Of a stretch of 64,000 bases of DNA, positions 41,706 to 49,046 are shown in pieces. The DNA comes from Streptomyces venezuelae (lineage in GTDB: Bacteria; Actinomycetota; Actinomycetes; Streptomycetales; Streptomycetaceae). The DNA is taken from the NCBI RefSeq assembly GCF_008642275.1, contig NZ_CP029189.1:62001-126000 (forward strand), in the 5' to 3' direction. The notes beneath the pieces are model-generated. The model was given only the letters and a program-made list of their open reading frames with translations, had not been told where the DNA came from and made no database searches. Position numbers and translations under genes: made by a program. The stretch's first letter is position 1; every line of letters begins with the position of its first letter.

Positions 41706-42368
41706 ATGAAGATCGGCATCATCGGCGCGGGCAACATCGGCGGCAACCTCACCCGTCGGCTCACGGCCCTCGGGCACGAGGTCTCCGTGGCGAACTCGCG
41801 CGGCCCCGAGACCCTGGCCGCGCTGGCCGAGGAGACCGGCGCCACCCCCGTGACGGTGGCCCAGGCGGCACGCGGCGCCGAGGTCGTCGTGGTCACGATC
41901 CCCTTCAAGCGGGTGCCGGACCTGCCGTCGGGCCTCTTCGACGAGGCCGCCGAGGGCTTCGCCGTCATCGACACCGGCAACTACTACCCGCGCCAGCGCG
42001 ACGGCCGGATCGCCGGCGTCGAGGACGAGGGTCTCACCGAGAGCCGCTGGACCGAGCGGCACCTCGGGCACCCCGTCATCAAGGCCTTCAACGGCACCTA
42101 CGCCCAGGACATCCTCGACCGGCACCGCCCGGCGGGCGCCCCGGACCGGATGGCGCTGCCCGTCGCGGGCGACGACGCGACGGCGAAGAAGACCGTACGC
42201 GCCCTGATCGAGGAACTCGGCTTCGACACGGTCGACGCGGGCGGGCTCGACGAGTCCTGGCGCCAGCAGCCCGACACCCCGGTCTACGGCCTGCGCGAGG
42301 GTGTCGACGCCGTCACCAAGGCCCTCGCCGAGGCCTCGCCGACCCGCCCGGAGTCCTTCCGCGGCTGA
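41706..42368 (+). CDS. NADPH-dependent F420 reductase-like / NAD(P)-binding protein, 220 aa
   Basis: Rossmann NAD(P)-binding protein of the F420-dependent NADP reductase (Fno) and related family. GIIGAGNIGGNLTRRL (residues about 4-19) is the dinucleotide motif; VSVANSRGPE at the end of strand 2 fits NADP; VVVVTIPFKRVPDLP is typical. The C-terminal helices have IKAFNGTYAQDI and TPVYG. ATG 41706 has GGAGAGCTC before it. It could reduce F420 or NADP or act on an unknown alcohol or imine. A hairpin terminator follows the gene. Confidence 0.85.
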   Translation: MKIGIIGAGNIGGNLTRRLTALGHEVSVANSRGPETLAALAEETGATPVTVAQAARGAEVVVVTIPFKRVPDLPSGLFDEAAEGFAVIDTGNYYPRQRDGRIAGVEDEGLTESRWTERHLGHPVIKAFNGTYAQDILDRHRPAGAPDRMALPVAGDDATAKKTVRALIEELGFDTVDAGGLDESWRQQPDTPVYGLREGVDAVTKALAEASPTRPESFRG

Positions 42369-42403
42369 CCGCCACCCGCGGGTCCCGGTCCGGCGGGCCC
42401 GTA

Positions 42404-42440
42404 CGGGGCGCCCCCGTCGAGCCGTGGCGGGGGCGCCCCG
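42404..42440 (+). terminator. Hairpin terminator
   Basis: Perfect 13-bp stem (42404-42416 with 42428-42440) and an 11-base loop, about 35 bases after the reductase stop. Confidence 0.7.
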
Positions 42441-42476
42441 GCGGCCCGGCGCACGTCCGGCCTGGCGTCATATGCC

Positions 42477-42493
42477 GGTGGGTGACCTACCAT
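42477..42493 (+). promoter_or_regulatory. PadR promoter: palindrome overlapping the -10
   Basis: GGTGGGTGACCTACC (42477-42491) is a near-palindrome with one mismatch per arm (each G/A or T/C) around one central base. It overlaps TACCAT (42488-42493), a -10 that ends 6 bases before the ATG at 42500. It fits an autoregulatory PadR site on a leaderless promoter. Confidence 0.5.
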
Positions 42494-42499
42494 GCGGTC

Positions 42500-42838
42500 A
42501 TGAGTGATCGTGCGATGCAGGAACCGACCCTCCTTCTCCTGACCGCCCTCGCGGACGAGCCCCGCCACGGGTACGCGATCGCGCGCGAGGTGGAGCTGAT
42601 CTCGGGCGGACGGGTAAAGATGCGGACCGGCACCTTGTACGGGGCCCTGGAGCGGCTGCTGGGCCAGGGTCTGATCGAGGTCCACGAGGAGCAGATCGTC
42701 GACAGCCGGCTGCGCCGCACCTACAGCCTCACCGCCGAAGGCCGGCGGAGCCTGGCCGCCGAGGCCGAGCGGATCGCCGCCACCGCACGTGAGGCGGCGC
42801 GCCGGCTGGGCGTCTCCGGAGAGACGGCCACGGCATGA
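42500..42838 (+). CDS. PadR-family regulator, short form, 112 aa
   Basis: The compact PadR protein is a winged helix without the long C-terminal domain: EPTLLLLTALADEPRHGYAIAREVELISGGRVKMRTGTLYGALERLLGQGLIE, then the wing (RLRRTYSLTAEGRRSLAAE). It is the PadR-s1 type that often pairs with a membrane protein. ATG 42500 is chosen because the -10 leaves no leader; ATG 42515 is in frame. The stop overlaps the next gene by four bases. Confidence 0.88.
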   Translation: MSDRAMQEPTLLLLTALADEPRHGYAIAREVELISGGRVKMRTGTLYGALERLLGQGLIEVHEEQIVDSRLRRTYSLTAEGRRSLAAEAERIAATAREAARRLGVSGETATA

Positions 42839-43728
42839 ACCTCCGTCTGCTGCGCCTGTACCCGGCCGGCTTCCGCCGCGTGTTCGGCGACGAGATAGCC
42901 GAGGCCTACCGGGAGGCGACCGAGGACGCCGGGCCGCTCACCCGGCTGCGGGAGGCCGGGGACATCGTGGCGCACGCGCTGCGGCTCCGCCTGCGGATCG
43001 GTTCTGCGCAGCGCGGCGGTCGCCTCTTCGCGGCGGCGGCGCCCTTCGCGCTGGCCGCCACCGGCGCGCACGCCGCCTTCCTGCTCGCCTCGGCCCTCAA
43101 CCGCGCGTACGTCACCGGCCGCCCCGACGTCGAGACCCCGCTCGGGTACGCGATGTACGGGTTCTCCGTACTCACCCTCATCGGCGTCGTCGTGGCGCTG
43201 AGCGGGCGCTTCGGCACCGGCGCCCGGGCCGCGTTCGCCGGCGCCGCGGGAACCGCGGCGTGCCTGGTCGCCGCCGTCCTGCCGGGGGCCCTGGACATGC
43301 CGCTGGAGCATCTGGCCTACCTGGCCCCGCCGCTGACGATCGCCGCGCTCCCGCTGCTCTGCCCCCCGGACCTGCACCCGCCCCGCCGGATCGGGACCAC
43401 GACGGGGCTGGTGGCGCTGCTGCTCTGGGCCCCGCTGTCCGTCGTGCTGCTGGGCCTGCTCGACGCGGGCGGGATCGGCATGGTCCCGCTGTGGCGTTTC
43501 ACCGTGGCCGTGACGGCCGCACTCGCCCTGGCGGGCCGGCCCGCACTGTCCGGGATCCGTACGTCCGGTCAGTTCGCGCTGGCCGCGGCGCCGTTCCTGG
43601 TCCTGGGCCACTTCGCGGGGGTGGTGGGCGAGGACACCGCGCTGCCGTGCCTGGTCCTGCTCGCGTCCACGGGACTGGCCGTGCGCCGGTGGCGGCGCAG
43701 GCGTACGGACACGGCCGGCCACGCCTGA
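42835..43728 (+). CDS. PadR-linked membrane protein, 297 aa
   Basis: The N-terminus LRLLRLYPAGFRRVFGDEIAEAYREATEDAG is a cytoplasmic helical module typical of proteins encoded with short PadR regulators. Six to seven hydrophobic helices follow from about residue 62. No transporter signature is seen. The ATG overlaps the PadR stop (ATGA). A role as PadR-controlled efflux or envelope component is inferred from position only. Confidence 0.8.
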   Translation: MNLRLLRLYPAGFRRVFGDEIAEAYREATEDAGPLTRLREAGDIVAHALRLRLRIGSAQRGGRLFAAAAPFALAATGAHAAFLLASALNRAYVTGRPDVETPLGYAMYGFSVLTLIGVVVALSGRFGTGARAAFAGAAGTAACLVAAVLPGALDMPLEHLAYLAPPLTIAALPLLCPPDLHPPRRIGTTTGLVALLLWAPLSVVLLGLLDAGGIGMVPLWRFTVAVTAALALAGRPALSGIRTSGQFALAAAPFLVLGHFAGVVGEDTALPCLVLLASTGLAVRRWRRRRTDTAGHA

Positions 43729-43736
43729 ACCGCCGG

Positions 43737-44537
43737 TCAGACCTCGGCGTCGACGCCGGATCCGGCGACGCTGACGCGGATCTTGGACTGGCCGTGGCCG
43801 AGTTCCTCCCAGTCCTCCATGAAGTGCGCGGAGAGCCCGTGCCGGGCGGCCAGGTCGACGAGGGTCTGGGTGCGGTAGTAGAAGTCCTCGCGCAGCACCT
43901 GGTGTTCGGTGCCGGTGGTGCGGTCGAAGGTGAAGTCGAAGTGGCCCCCTGGCGCCAGGACCCGGCCCACGTGGGCGAAGCACTCGTCGATGACGTCGAT
44001 CGGCGAGTGCGAGAAGACGCTGTGGGCGTGGACGACGTCGAAGTAGCCGTCCGGGAGGAAGTCCAGCGTCAGGTTCCTGGTCAGGGTCAGGTGCGGGACC
44101 TTCGCCTGGAGCCCCCGCTCGGTCAGCGTCCGCTTTGCGGCGATGAGGATGTCGGGCGAGATGTCGATGCCGTAGTAGTGGCCCGATCCGAGGTAGTCGA
44201 TGAACCGCCAGCCGGCACGGAGGTTGCCGCAGCCGATGTCCAGCATGCGGTCCCCGGGCTTCAGGCCGTGTCGCAGGAGGTAGTCGAACTGCATCTGCCC
44301 GAGTGCGAGCCAGCGTTCGTGGGTCTGACTGCCGACCGCGGCCTCGGGGTTGCGGCGGGTGTCCGAGGCCATGACGGCCCGGTAGTAGCTGACGTGGTCG
44401 GGGTGCTTGAAGGCCAGCCAGCGGTCGCGGGCGGCCCGCTTCAGGTACGGGGCGATGCGGTGCGGGCGGCTCGCGGCGTAGCGGACCTTGTGGACGAGGG
44501 ATTCCCGGTTCGCGGTGAGGTTCTTCCTGGTGGCCAT
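43737..44537 (-). CDS. SAM-dependent methyltransferase, 266 aa
   Basis: Class I methyltransferase: MLDIGCGNLRAGWRFIDYL (motif I), YYGIDIS (acidic end of strand 2), FDVVHAHSVFSHSP and APGGHFDFTFD. The N-terminal 85 residues are basic and helical. ATG 44537 follows GGAGACGGAGTGCTC. It stands alone; the 766 bases upstream hold no gene. The YGIDIS/FSHSP pattern is shared with sugar- and lipid-modifying methyltransferases. The substrate is unknown. Confidence 0.85.
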   Translation of the reverse strand: MATRKNLTANRESLVHKVRYAASRPHRIAPYLKRAARDRWLAFKHPDHVSYYRAVMASDTRRNPEAAVGSQTHERWLALGQMQFDYLLRHGLKPGDRMLDIGCGNLRAGWRFIDYLGSGHYYGIDISPDILIAAKRTLTERGLQAKVPHLTLTRNLTLDFLPDGYFDVVHAHSVFSHSPIDVIDECFAHVGRVLAPGGHFDFTFDRTTGTEHQVLREDFYYRTQTLVDLAARHGLSAHFMEDWEELGHGQSKIRVSVAGSGVDAEV

Positions 44538-45303
44538 GAGCACTCCGTCTCCATCGCAACGTGAATCCCGGGCGGCAGGCAGAAGCGACTGCCGCCGGGG
44601 AGGATCTTGGAACCCACCATACGTCGATGACCGACATATACAAATCACCGGACTATCCCCGGAGGGCGGGGAGCGCGGCGCGGCGGACGCGCGGACAGTT
44701 CGCGAACATGGATGTTTGCGGCGATATCGCCCAGATTGCCACTCAGTGGCGCGGCGGTCCACGCAACGCGCCCAGGGGCATGACGCCCGGTCAGCCCCAC
44801 CTCCGGCGGCATGAAGAGACGGAGAACAGAAGCCGGAGGGTCGGCTCGGGATCACCGCCGGAGCCTCGGGTCGGCTCCTCCCACGCGGTGCGGACCGACC
44901 GGTACGCCGCCGTCGCCGGGACGCCCGCGTCGGGGACGACGGTTCCGGCCGCCGGGCCCGGCGACGTCCGAGCCCGGGCCGGACGGCGCCCGGACATCGC
45001 CGAGGAGGCCTGGGCCGCCCCTTGCGGACCTTGCCGGCCGAGCCAGCGGCGCACGGTGCCGTGCCGGGCAAGGCGCAGGGGCGCCCGCGTACTGGACGTA
45101 CCCGGGCGGCCCCGACGACGCGGCCGGGTGCGGTGCCTGGCGTCGCGGGCCCGGCAGGATCCGCAAGAGACGGCCTCGCGGCCGTCCGGCTCACGGTCCC
45201 GGGCGGCTCGTCGAAGGTGGAGAACGACGCGGCGATCGAACTCGAACGGGGCCGAGGAGCCGCTCCAGTGCCGTGCGGTGCCGTGCGGTGCGGTGCGGTG
45301 CCG
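44538..45303. other. Long gene-free stretch
   Basis: About 766 bases with no supported gene. The first 200 bases are less GC-rich (for example ACATATACAAATCACCGG) and should hold the methyltransferase promoter. The long frames on either strand in the rest are antisense or low-complexity readings (Arg/Gly/Pro-rich) without an RBS. The right end carries the GTGC(C/G) repeat. It could be a decayed gene, but no relic is recognisable. Confidence 0.45.
45268..45302. repeat. Pentamer tandem repeat GTGC(C/G), seven units
   Basis: Seven consecutive 5-bp units (GTGCC, GTGCG, GTGCC, GTGCG, GTGCG, GTGCG, GTGCC) end directly beside the stop of the dienelactone hydrolase-like gene. It is a simple repeat, probably from slippage. 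Confidence 0.8.
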
Positions 45304-46149
45304 TCAAACGGCCGGCGCAGGCCGTTCCCGTTCCCCCAGCAGCCGGCTGCGGAACAGGTCGAGGACGGTGTCGAGCGCCTGCCGGGTGGGCTGCCCCGGT
45401 TCGTCGACGAGGTGTTCCGTCAGGACGGAGTGCGGCGCGAGGGCGCTCTGCGGGTTCGCCGCGCTCCCGTCGAGCTCGACGGCGACGAAGGCGTCCCCGA
45501 GCTCCCGGCGGAGGTGGGCGAACCGGTCGCCGGGGACGAGCCGGTCGCCCCGGAAGCGCAGTCCGAGCACCTGGAGCCCGTCGCGCTCGCACCGTCCCCG
45601 GACGACCGCGAGGTCCTCGGGGCTGATGTCGATGGTGCCCGCGCGGCTCGCAGTGCAGGCCAGCGGGAGCGAGGGCTGGGACAGCACGGGGGCGACGAGC
45701 CGCTCGTCCGTGGCCATCGCCAGGGCGAATCCGCCGGTCAGGCACATCCCGACGGCGCCGACCCCGGGACCGCCGCAGCGCTCGTGTTCGGCGGCCGCCA
45801 GCGCGCGCAGCCACCCCACGACGCGCGAGCTGCGCCCCGTGGCCAGCAGCGTGAACTCACGGCTCACGCACACCTTCCACAGCGACGAGGCCATGTAGCG
45901 GCCGGCGCTCGACCGGCCGACCCTGCCGGGATCCGCGTCCCGGCCGGGTTCGCCGAAGAGCACCGGGAGTACGGCCGTACAGCCCGCCGCAGCGACGTGC
46001 TCGGCGAACGCGATGACCTTGGGGGTGATGCCCGGGATCTCCGCCATGACGATCACCGCGGGACCCGTGCCCCGGCGCAGGATCCGGCGGGTGGCACCGT
46101 CGTGGGTGAACGTGCTCTTCTCGAACCCGCTCAGGTCGTGGTCTGCCAC
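45304..46149 (-). CDS. Dienelactone hydrolase-like alpha/beta hydrolase, 281 aa
   Basis: Alpha/beta hydrolase of the dienelactone hydrolase (DLH) family. The nucleophile elbow GMCLTGGFALA carries C136, as in DLH, rather than Ser. VIVMAEIPGITPKVIAFAEHVAAAGCTAVLPVLFGEPG near the start and H240 (LAPHSV) fit as well. It is larger than the classical 236-residue enzyme. GTG 46149 has GGAAGGAG eight bases before it. The longer frame upstream, antisense to the sulfatase gene, is rejected. Substrate is unknown. Confidence 0.82.
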   Translation of the reverse strand: MADHDLSGFEKSTFTHDGATRRILRRGTGPAVIVMAEIPGITPKVIAFAEHVAAAGCTAVLPVLFGEPGRDADPGRVGRSSAGRYMASSLWKVCVSREFTLLATGRSSRVVGWLRALAAAEHERCGGPGVGAVGMCLTGGFALAMATDERLVAPVLSQPSLPLACTASRAGTIDISPEDLAVVRGRCERDGLQVLGLRFRGDRLVPGDRFAHLRRELGDAFVAVELDGSAANPQSALAPHSVLTEHLVDEPGQPTRQALDTVLDLFRSRLLGERERPAPAV

Positions 46150-46428
46150 GCGCCCGGCTCCTTCCGACGGCTCTCTCCTGGACGACTTCAAGTTACCGAC
46201 AGGTAGAGCCTTCTGGTCAAGGCGCGTGCGGCACGTTCCGGTGCAGCCGGCCCGCACGGCGCGCACCCGGCGCCGTCCCGCACCCCGTTCACCCGGGCGG
46301 CGGAGCGCGCCGGGCGGGCGGAGTGCCGCCGGGCGAGGCTGGGACGGAGCGGCCACGCCCGCCGTGGGCCCTCGCCCGGTCCGGTCCGGCCCGGGCCCGG
46401 CCAGGTACCGCCCGAGGAGGCTCACGCG

Positions 46429-48330
46429 ATGGAGAACGGCCCCGGCCACGACGCCTCCGGACCGATCGGCGCCGCTCACCGTGCAGCGCGCGGCAGCGGT
46501 ACCTTCGCCGACCGCGCCGACTTCGACGACGCCACCCGCGGCTTCGTCGCCGCCCTGGAGCCCTGCGTGATCCGGGCCGAGGACGACAGCGTCGTCTGGG
46601 ACGGCGACGCCTACGCCTTCCTCAACGGGGACCGTCCGGACACGGTCCATCCCAGCCTGTGGCGCCAGAGCCGCCTCGTCGCCCTCCAAGGGCTCTTCCA
46701 GGTCGTGGAAGGCGTGTACCAGGTGCGCGGCCTGGACCTGTCGAACATGACCCTCGTCGAGGGCGAACGCGGCGTCGTCGTCATCGACCCGCTGATCAGT
46801 GAGGAGACGGCGGCCGCGGCCCTCGCCCTGTACCGGGCCCACCGCGGGGACCGTCCGGTCACCGGCGTCCTCTACACCCACAGCCACGCGGACCACTTCG
46901 GCGGCGTCAAAGGGGTCACCACCCAGGCCGAGGTCGACGCGGGCGAGGTCCCGGTCGTGGCGCCCGAGGGCTTCCTCGAACACGCGGTCAGCGAGAACGT
47001 GTACGCCGGTACCGCCATGGCCCGCCGCGCGGGGTACATGTACGGGGCCGGCCTGCCCAAGGGCCCGCGCGGCCAGGTCGGCGCGGGTCTCGGCCAGACC
47101 ACTTCCACCGGCCGGGTCACGCTGATCCCGCCGACCGTCGACATCACCCGTACCGGCCAGGAGGAGACGGTCGACGGCGTGCGCATGGTCTTCCAGCTGA
47201 CCCCCGGCACCGAGGCACCTGCGGAGTTCAACCTGCTGCTGCCCGACCACCGGGCGCTGTGCATGGCCGAGAACGCCACCCACACCCTCCACAACCTGCT
47301 GACCCTGCGCGGCGCCCTCGTACGCGATCCGCGCGCCTGGGCCGCCTACCTCACCGAGTCCATCGCGCTGTTCGGCGACAAGTGCGACGTGGTCTTCGCC
47401 TCCCATCACTGGCCCACGTGGGGCCGCGAGCGGGCCATGTCCTACCTGTCGCAGCAGCGCGACCTGTACGCCTACCTCCACGACCAGACGGTGCGCCTGC
47501 TCAACCAGGGGTACACCGGGACCGAGATCGCCGAAACGCTGCGCATGCCGCCGGCGCTGGAGGCCGCCTGGCACACCCACGGCTACTACGGGTCGGTCAG
47601 CCACAACGTCAAGGCCGTCTACCAGCGGTACATGGGCTGGTTCGAAGGGAATCCGGCGCTCCTGTGGCAGCACCCGCCGGAGGAAGCGGCCCGCCGCTAC
47701 GTCGAGTTCATGGGCGGCGCGGACGAGGTCCTGCGCCGGGCGCGGATCTCCTTCGAGCAGGGCGACTTCCGCTGGGTCGCCCAGGTGGTCGACCACGTCG
47801 TCTTCGCCGACCCGTCGAACGCGCTGGCCCTGCGGCTCCAGGCCGACGCCCTGGAGCAGCTCGGCTACGGCGCCGAGAACGGCACCTGGCGCAACTTCTA
47901 CCTCACCGGTGCCCAGGAACTGCGCGGCGAGCAGGTCGGGACCCCGGCCACCGCCGCCTCTCCGGACGTGCTCGCGGCCCTGAGCCTGGACCAGTTGGTG
48001 GACTCCCTCGCCGTACGGGTCGACGGGCCCCGCGCCTGGCACGCGGACGTCGCCGTCCGGTTCGTCCTGCCCGGCTCGGACCCGCTGACGCTGCGCCTGG
48101 CCAACGGTGTGCTGACCGGTGTCCGCGGGGACAACCCCGCCGCCGGCCGGCCGCACGCCGTCCTGGTGCTCGGCGAGCCGCTGCTGCGCGGGCTCCTGCT
48201 CGGCGCCCTGCCGCCGGACGACCTCCTGGGGCACGAGGGGGTGGCCCTCGACGGCGATCCGGCGGTCGTCGCCGAACTGTTCGCCTACCTCGACTCCCCC
48301 GACCCGGACTTCGCGATCGTCACCCCCTGA
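46429..48330 (+). CDS. Alkyl sulfatase, metallo-beta-lactamase fold (SdsA1 type), 633 aa
   Basis: Type III linear primary-alkyl sulfatase: a Zn-dependent enzyme that releases sulfate from alkyl sulfates such as SDS. The binuclear zinc motif is THSHADHFGG (H151, H153, D155, H156), with further ligands in ENATHTLHNLLTLRGA and FASHHWPTWG. The middle has the dimerisation segment QRDLYAYLHDQTVRLLNQGYTGTEIAE, and the C-terminal 120 residues form an SCP2-like domain. There is no signal peptide. ATG 46429 follows GAGGAGGC. It is divergent from the DLH-like gene. Related proteins with linked functions are common in soil actinobacteria. Confidence 0.93.
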   Translation: MENGPGHDASGPIGAAHRAARGSGTFADRADFDDATRGFVAALEPCVIRAEDDSVVWDGDAYAFLNGDRPDTVHPSLWRQSRLVALQGLFQVVEGVYQVRGLDLSNMTLVEGERGVVVIDPLISEETAAAALALYRAHRGDRPVTGVLYTHSHADHFGGVKGVTTQAEVDAGEVPVVAPEGFLEHAVSENVYAGTAMARRAGYMYGAGLPKGPRGQVGAGLGQTTSTGRVTLIPPTVDITRTGQEETVDGVRMVFQLTPGTEAPAEFNLLLPDHRALCMAENATHTLHNLLTLRGALVRDPRAWAAYLTESIALFGDKCDVVFASHHWPTWGRERAMSYLSQQRDLYAYLHDQTVRLLNQGYTGTEIAETLRMPPALEAAWHTHGYYGSVSHNVKAVYQRYMGWFEGNPALLWQHPPEEAARRYVEFMGGADEVLRRARISFEQGDFRWVAQVVDHVVFADPSNALALRLQADALEQLGYGAENGTWRNFYLTGAQELRGEQVGTPATAASPDVLAALSLDQLVDSLAVRVDGPRAWHADVAVRFVLPGSDPLTLRLANGVLTGVRGDNPAAGRPHAVLVLGEPLLRGLLLGALPPDDLLGHEGVALDGDPAVVAELFAYLDSPDPDFAIVTP

Positions 48331-48347
48331 CCCGCCGGGCGGGCCTC

Positions 48348-48353
48348 TATGCT
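48348..48353 (+). promoter_or_regulatory. -10 hexamer placing transcription start at the HAD gene ATG
   Basis: TATGCT ends six bases before the ATG at 48360, so the expected first transcribed base is the A of the start codon. There is no clear RBS. This indicates a leaderless transcript. Confidence 0.45.
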
Positions 48354-48359
48354 GCGGGA

Positions 48360-49010
48360 ATGATCAAGCCGATTGAACTGGTGATATTCGACTGCGACGG
48401 GGTGCTGGTCGACACCGAACGCATCGCGGTTCCCCTCCAGGTCGCGCTGGGAGCGGAGCTGGGCTGGCCGCTGACCGAGGACGAGGTCATGGACCGCTTC
48501 GTCGGGCGCTCCAACGCCTGCATCCTGGAGGACATCGCCGCCCGGGTGGGCAACGAGACGGCAGACCTCTGGCGGGATCTGTTCGAACAGCGCCACCGCG
48601 AGGCGGTGGACGCCGGGTTGTCGGCCGTCGAGGGAGTGCCCGAGGCACTGGGCACGATCACCCTGCCGACCTGCGTCGCCTCCAGCGGCTCGCACGAGAA
48701 GATGCGCCACACCCTCGGCCGCACGGGCCTCTACGAGCACTTCGAGGGCCGCATCTACAGCGCCACCGATGTGCGCCGCGGCAAGCCGGCCCCGGACCTG
48801 TTCCTGTACGCGGCGCAGCGGATGGGAGTCGACCCCGCGGCGTGCGCGGTGGTCGAGGACAGCCGCCCGGGCGTCGAGGCCGCCCGGGCCGCCGGCATGC
48901 GGGCCTTCGGCTACGCGGGAGGACTGACCCCGGCCGGACGGCTTGAGGGAGCCGGCACCGTCGTCTTCCACGACATGCGCGACCTGCCCGGCCTCATCGC
49001 CGCGGGGTGA
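48360..49010 (+). CDS. HAD-superfamily phosphatase (beta-phosphoglucomutase-like), 216 aa
   Basis: FDCDGVLVDTE (D11, D13) is motif I. SSGSHEKMRHTLGRTGLYEHF is motif II with its Ser, and the Lys of motif III is in GKPAPDLFLYAAQRMGV. AVVEDSRPGVEAARAAGM is motif IV. The cap is of the small helical (C1) type, as in phosphoglycolate or sugar phosphatases and beta-phosphoglucomutase. ATG 48360 is probably leaderless. Its end converges with the secreted nuclease gene. Confidence 0.9.
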   Translation: MIKPIELVIFDCDGVLVDTERIAVPLQVALGAELGWPLTEDEVMDRFVGRSNACILEDIAARVGNETADLWRDLFEQRHREAVDAGLSAVEGVPEALGTITLPTCVASSGSHEKMRHTLGRTGLYEHFEGRIYSATDVRRGKPAPDLFLYAAQRMGVDPAACAVVEDSRPGVEAARAAGMRAFGYAGGLTPAGRLEGAGTVVFHDMRDLPGLIAAG

Positions 49011-49011
49011 C

Positions 49012-49037
49012 CGCAGGTGGCCGGGCCGCCACCTGCG
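49012..49037. terminator. Hairpin between convergent genes
   Basis: A 10-bp perfect stem (49012-49021 with 49028-49037) and a 6-base loop directly between the HAD stop and the stop of the secreted nuclease gene. It can serve both strands. Confidence 0.65.
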
Positions 49038-49046
49038 CACCATCCT

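Noticed and set aside
45268..45302. The pentamer repeat as a CRISPR or regulatory array
   Set aside because: The units are only five bases and have no spacers. It is a slippage repeat.
45304..48234. A 976-residue minus-strand frame running through the alkyl sulfatase gene
   Set aside because: Only its end, from 46149, is protein-like and has an RBS. The rest is the shadow of the well-supported plus-strand sulfatase.
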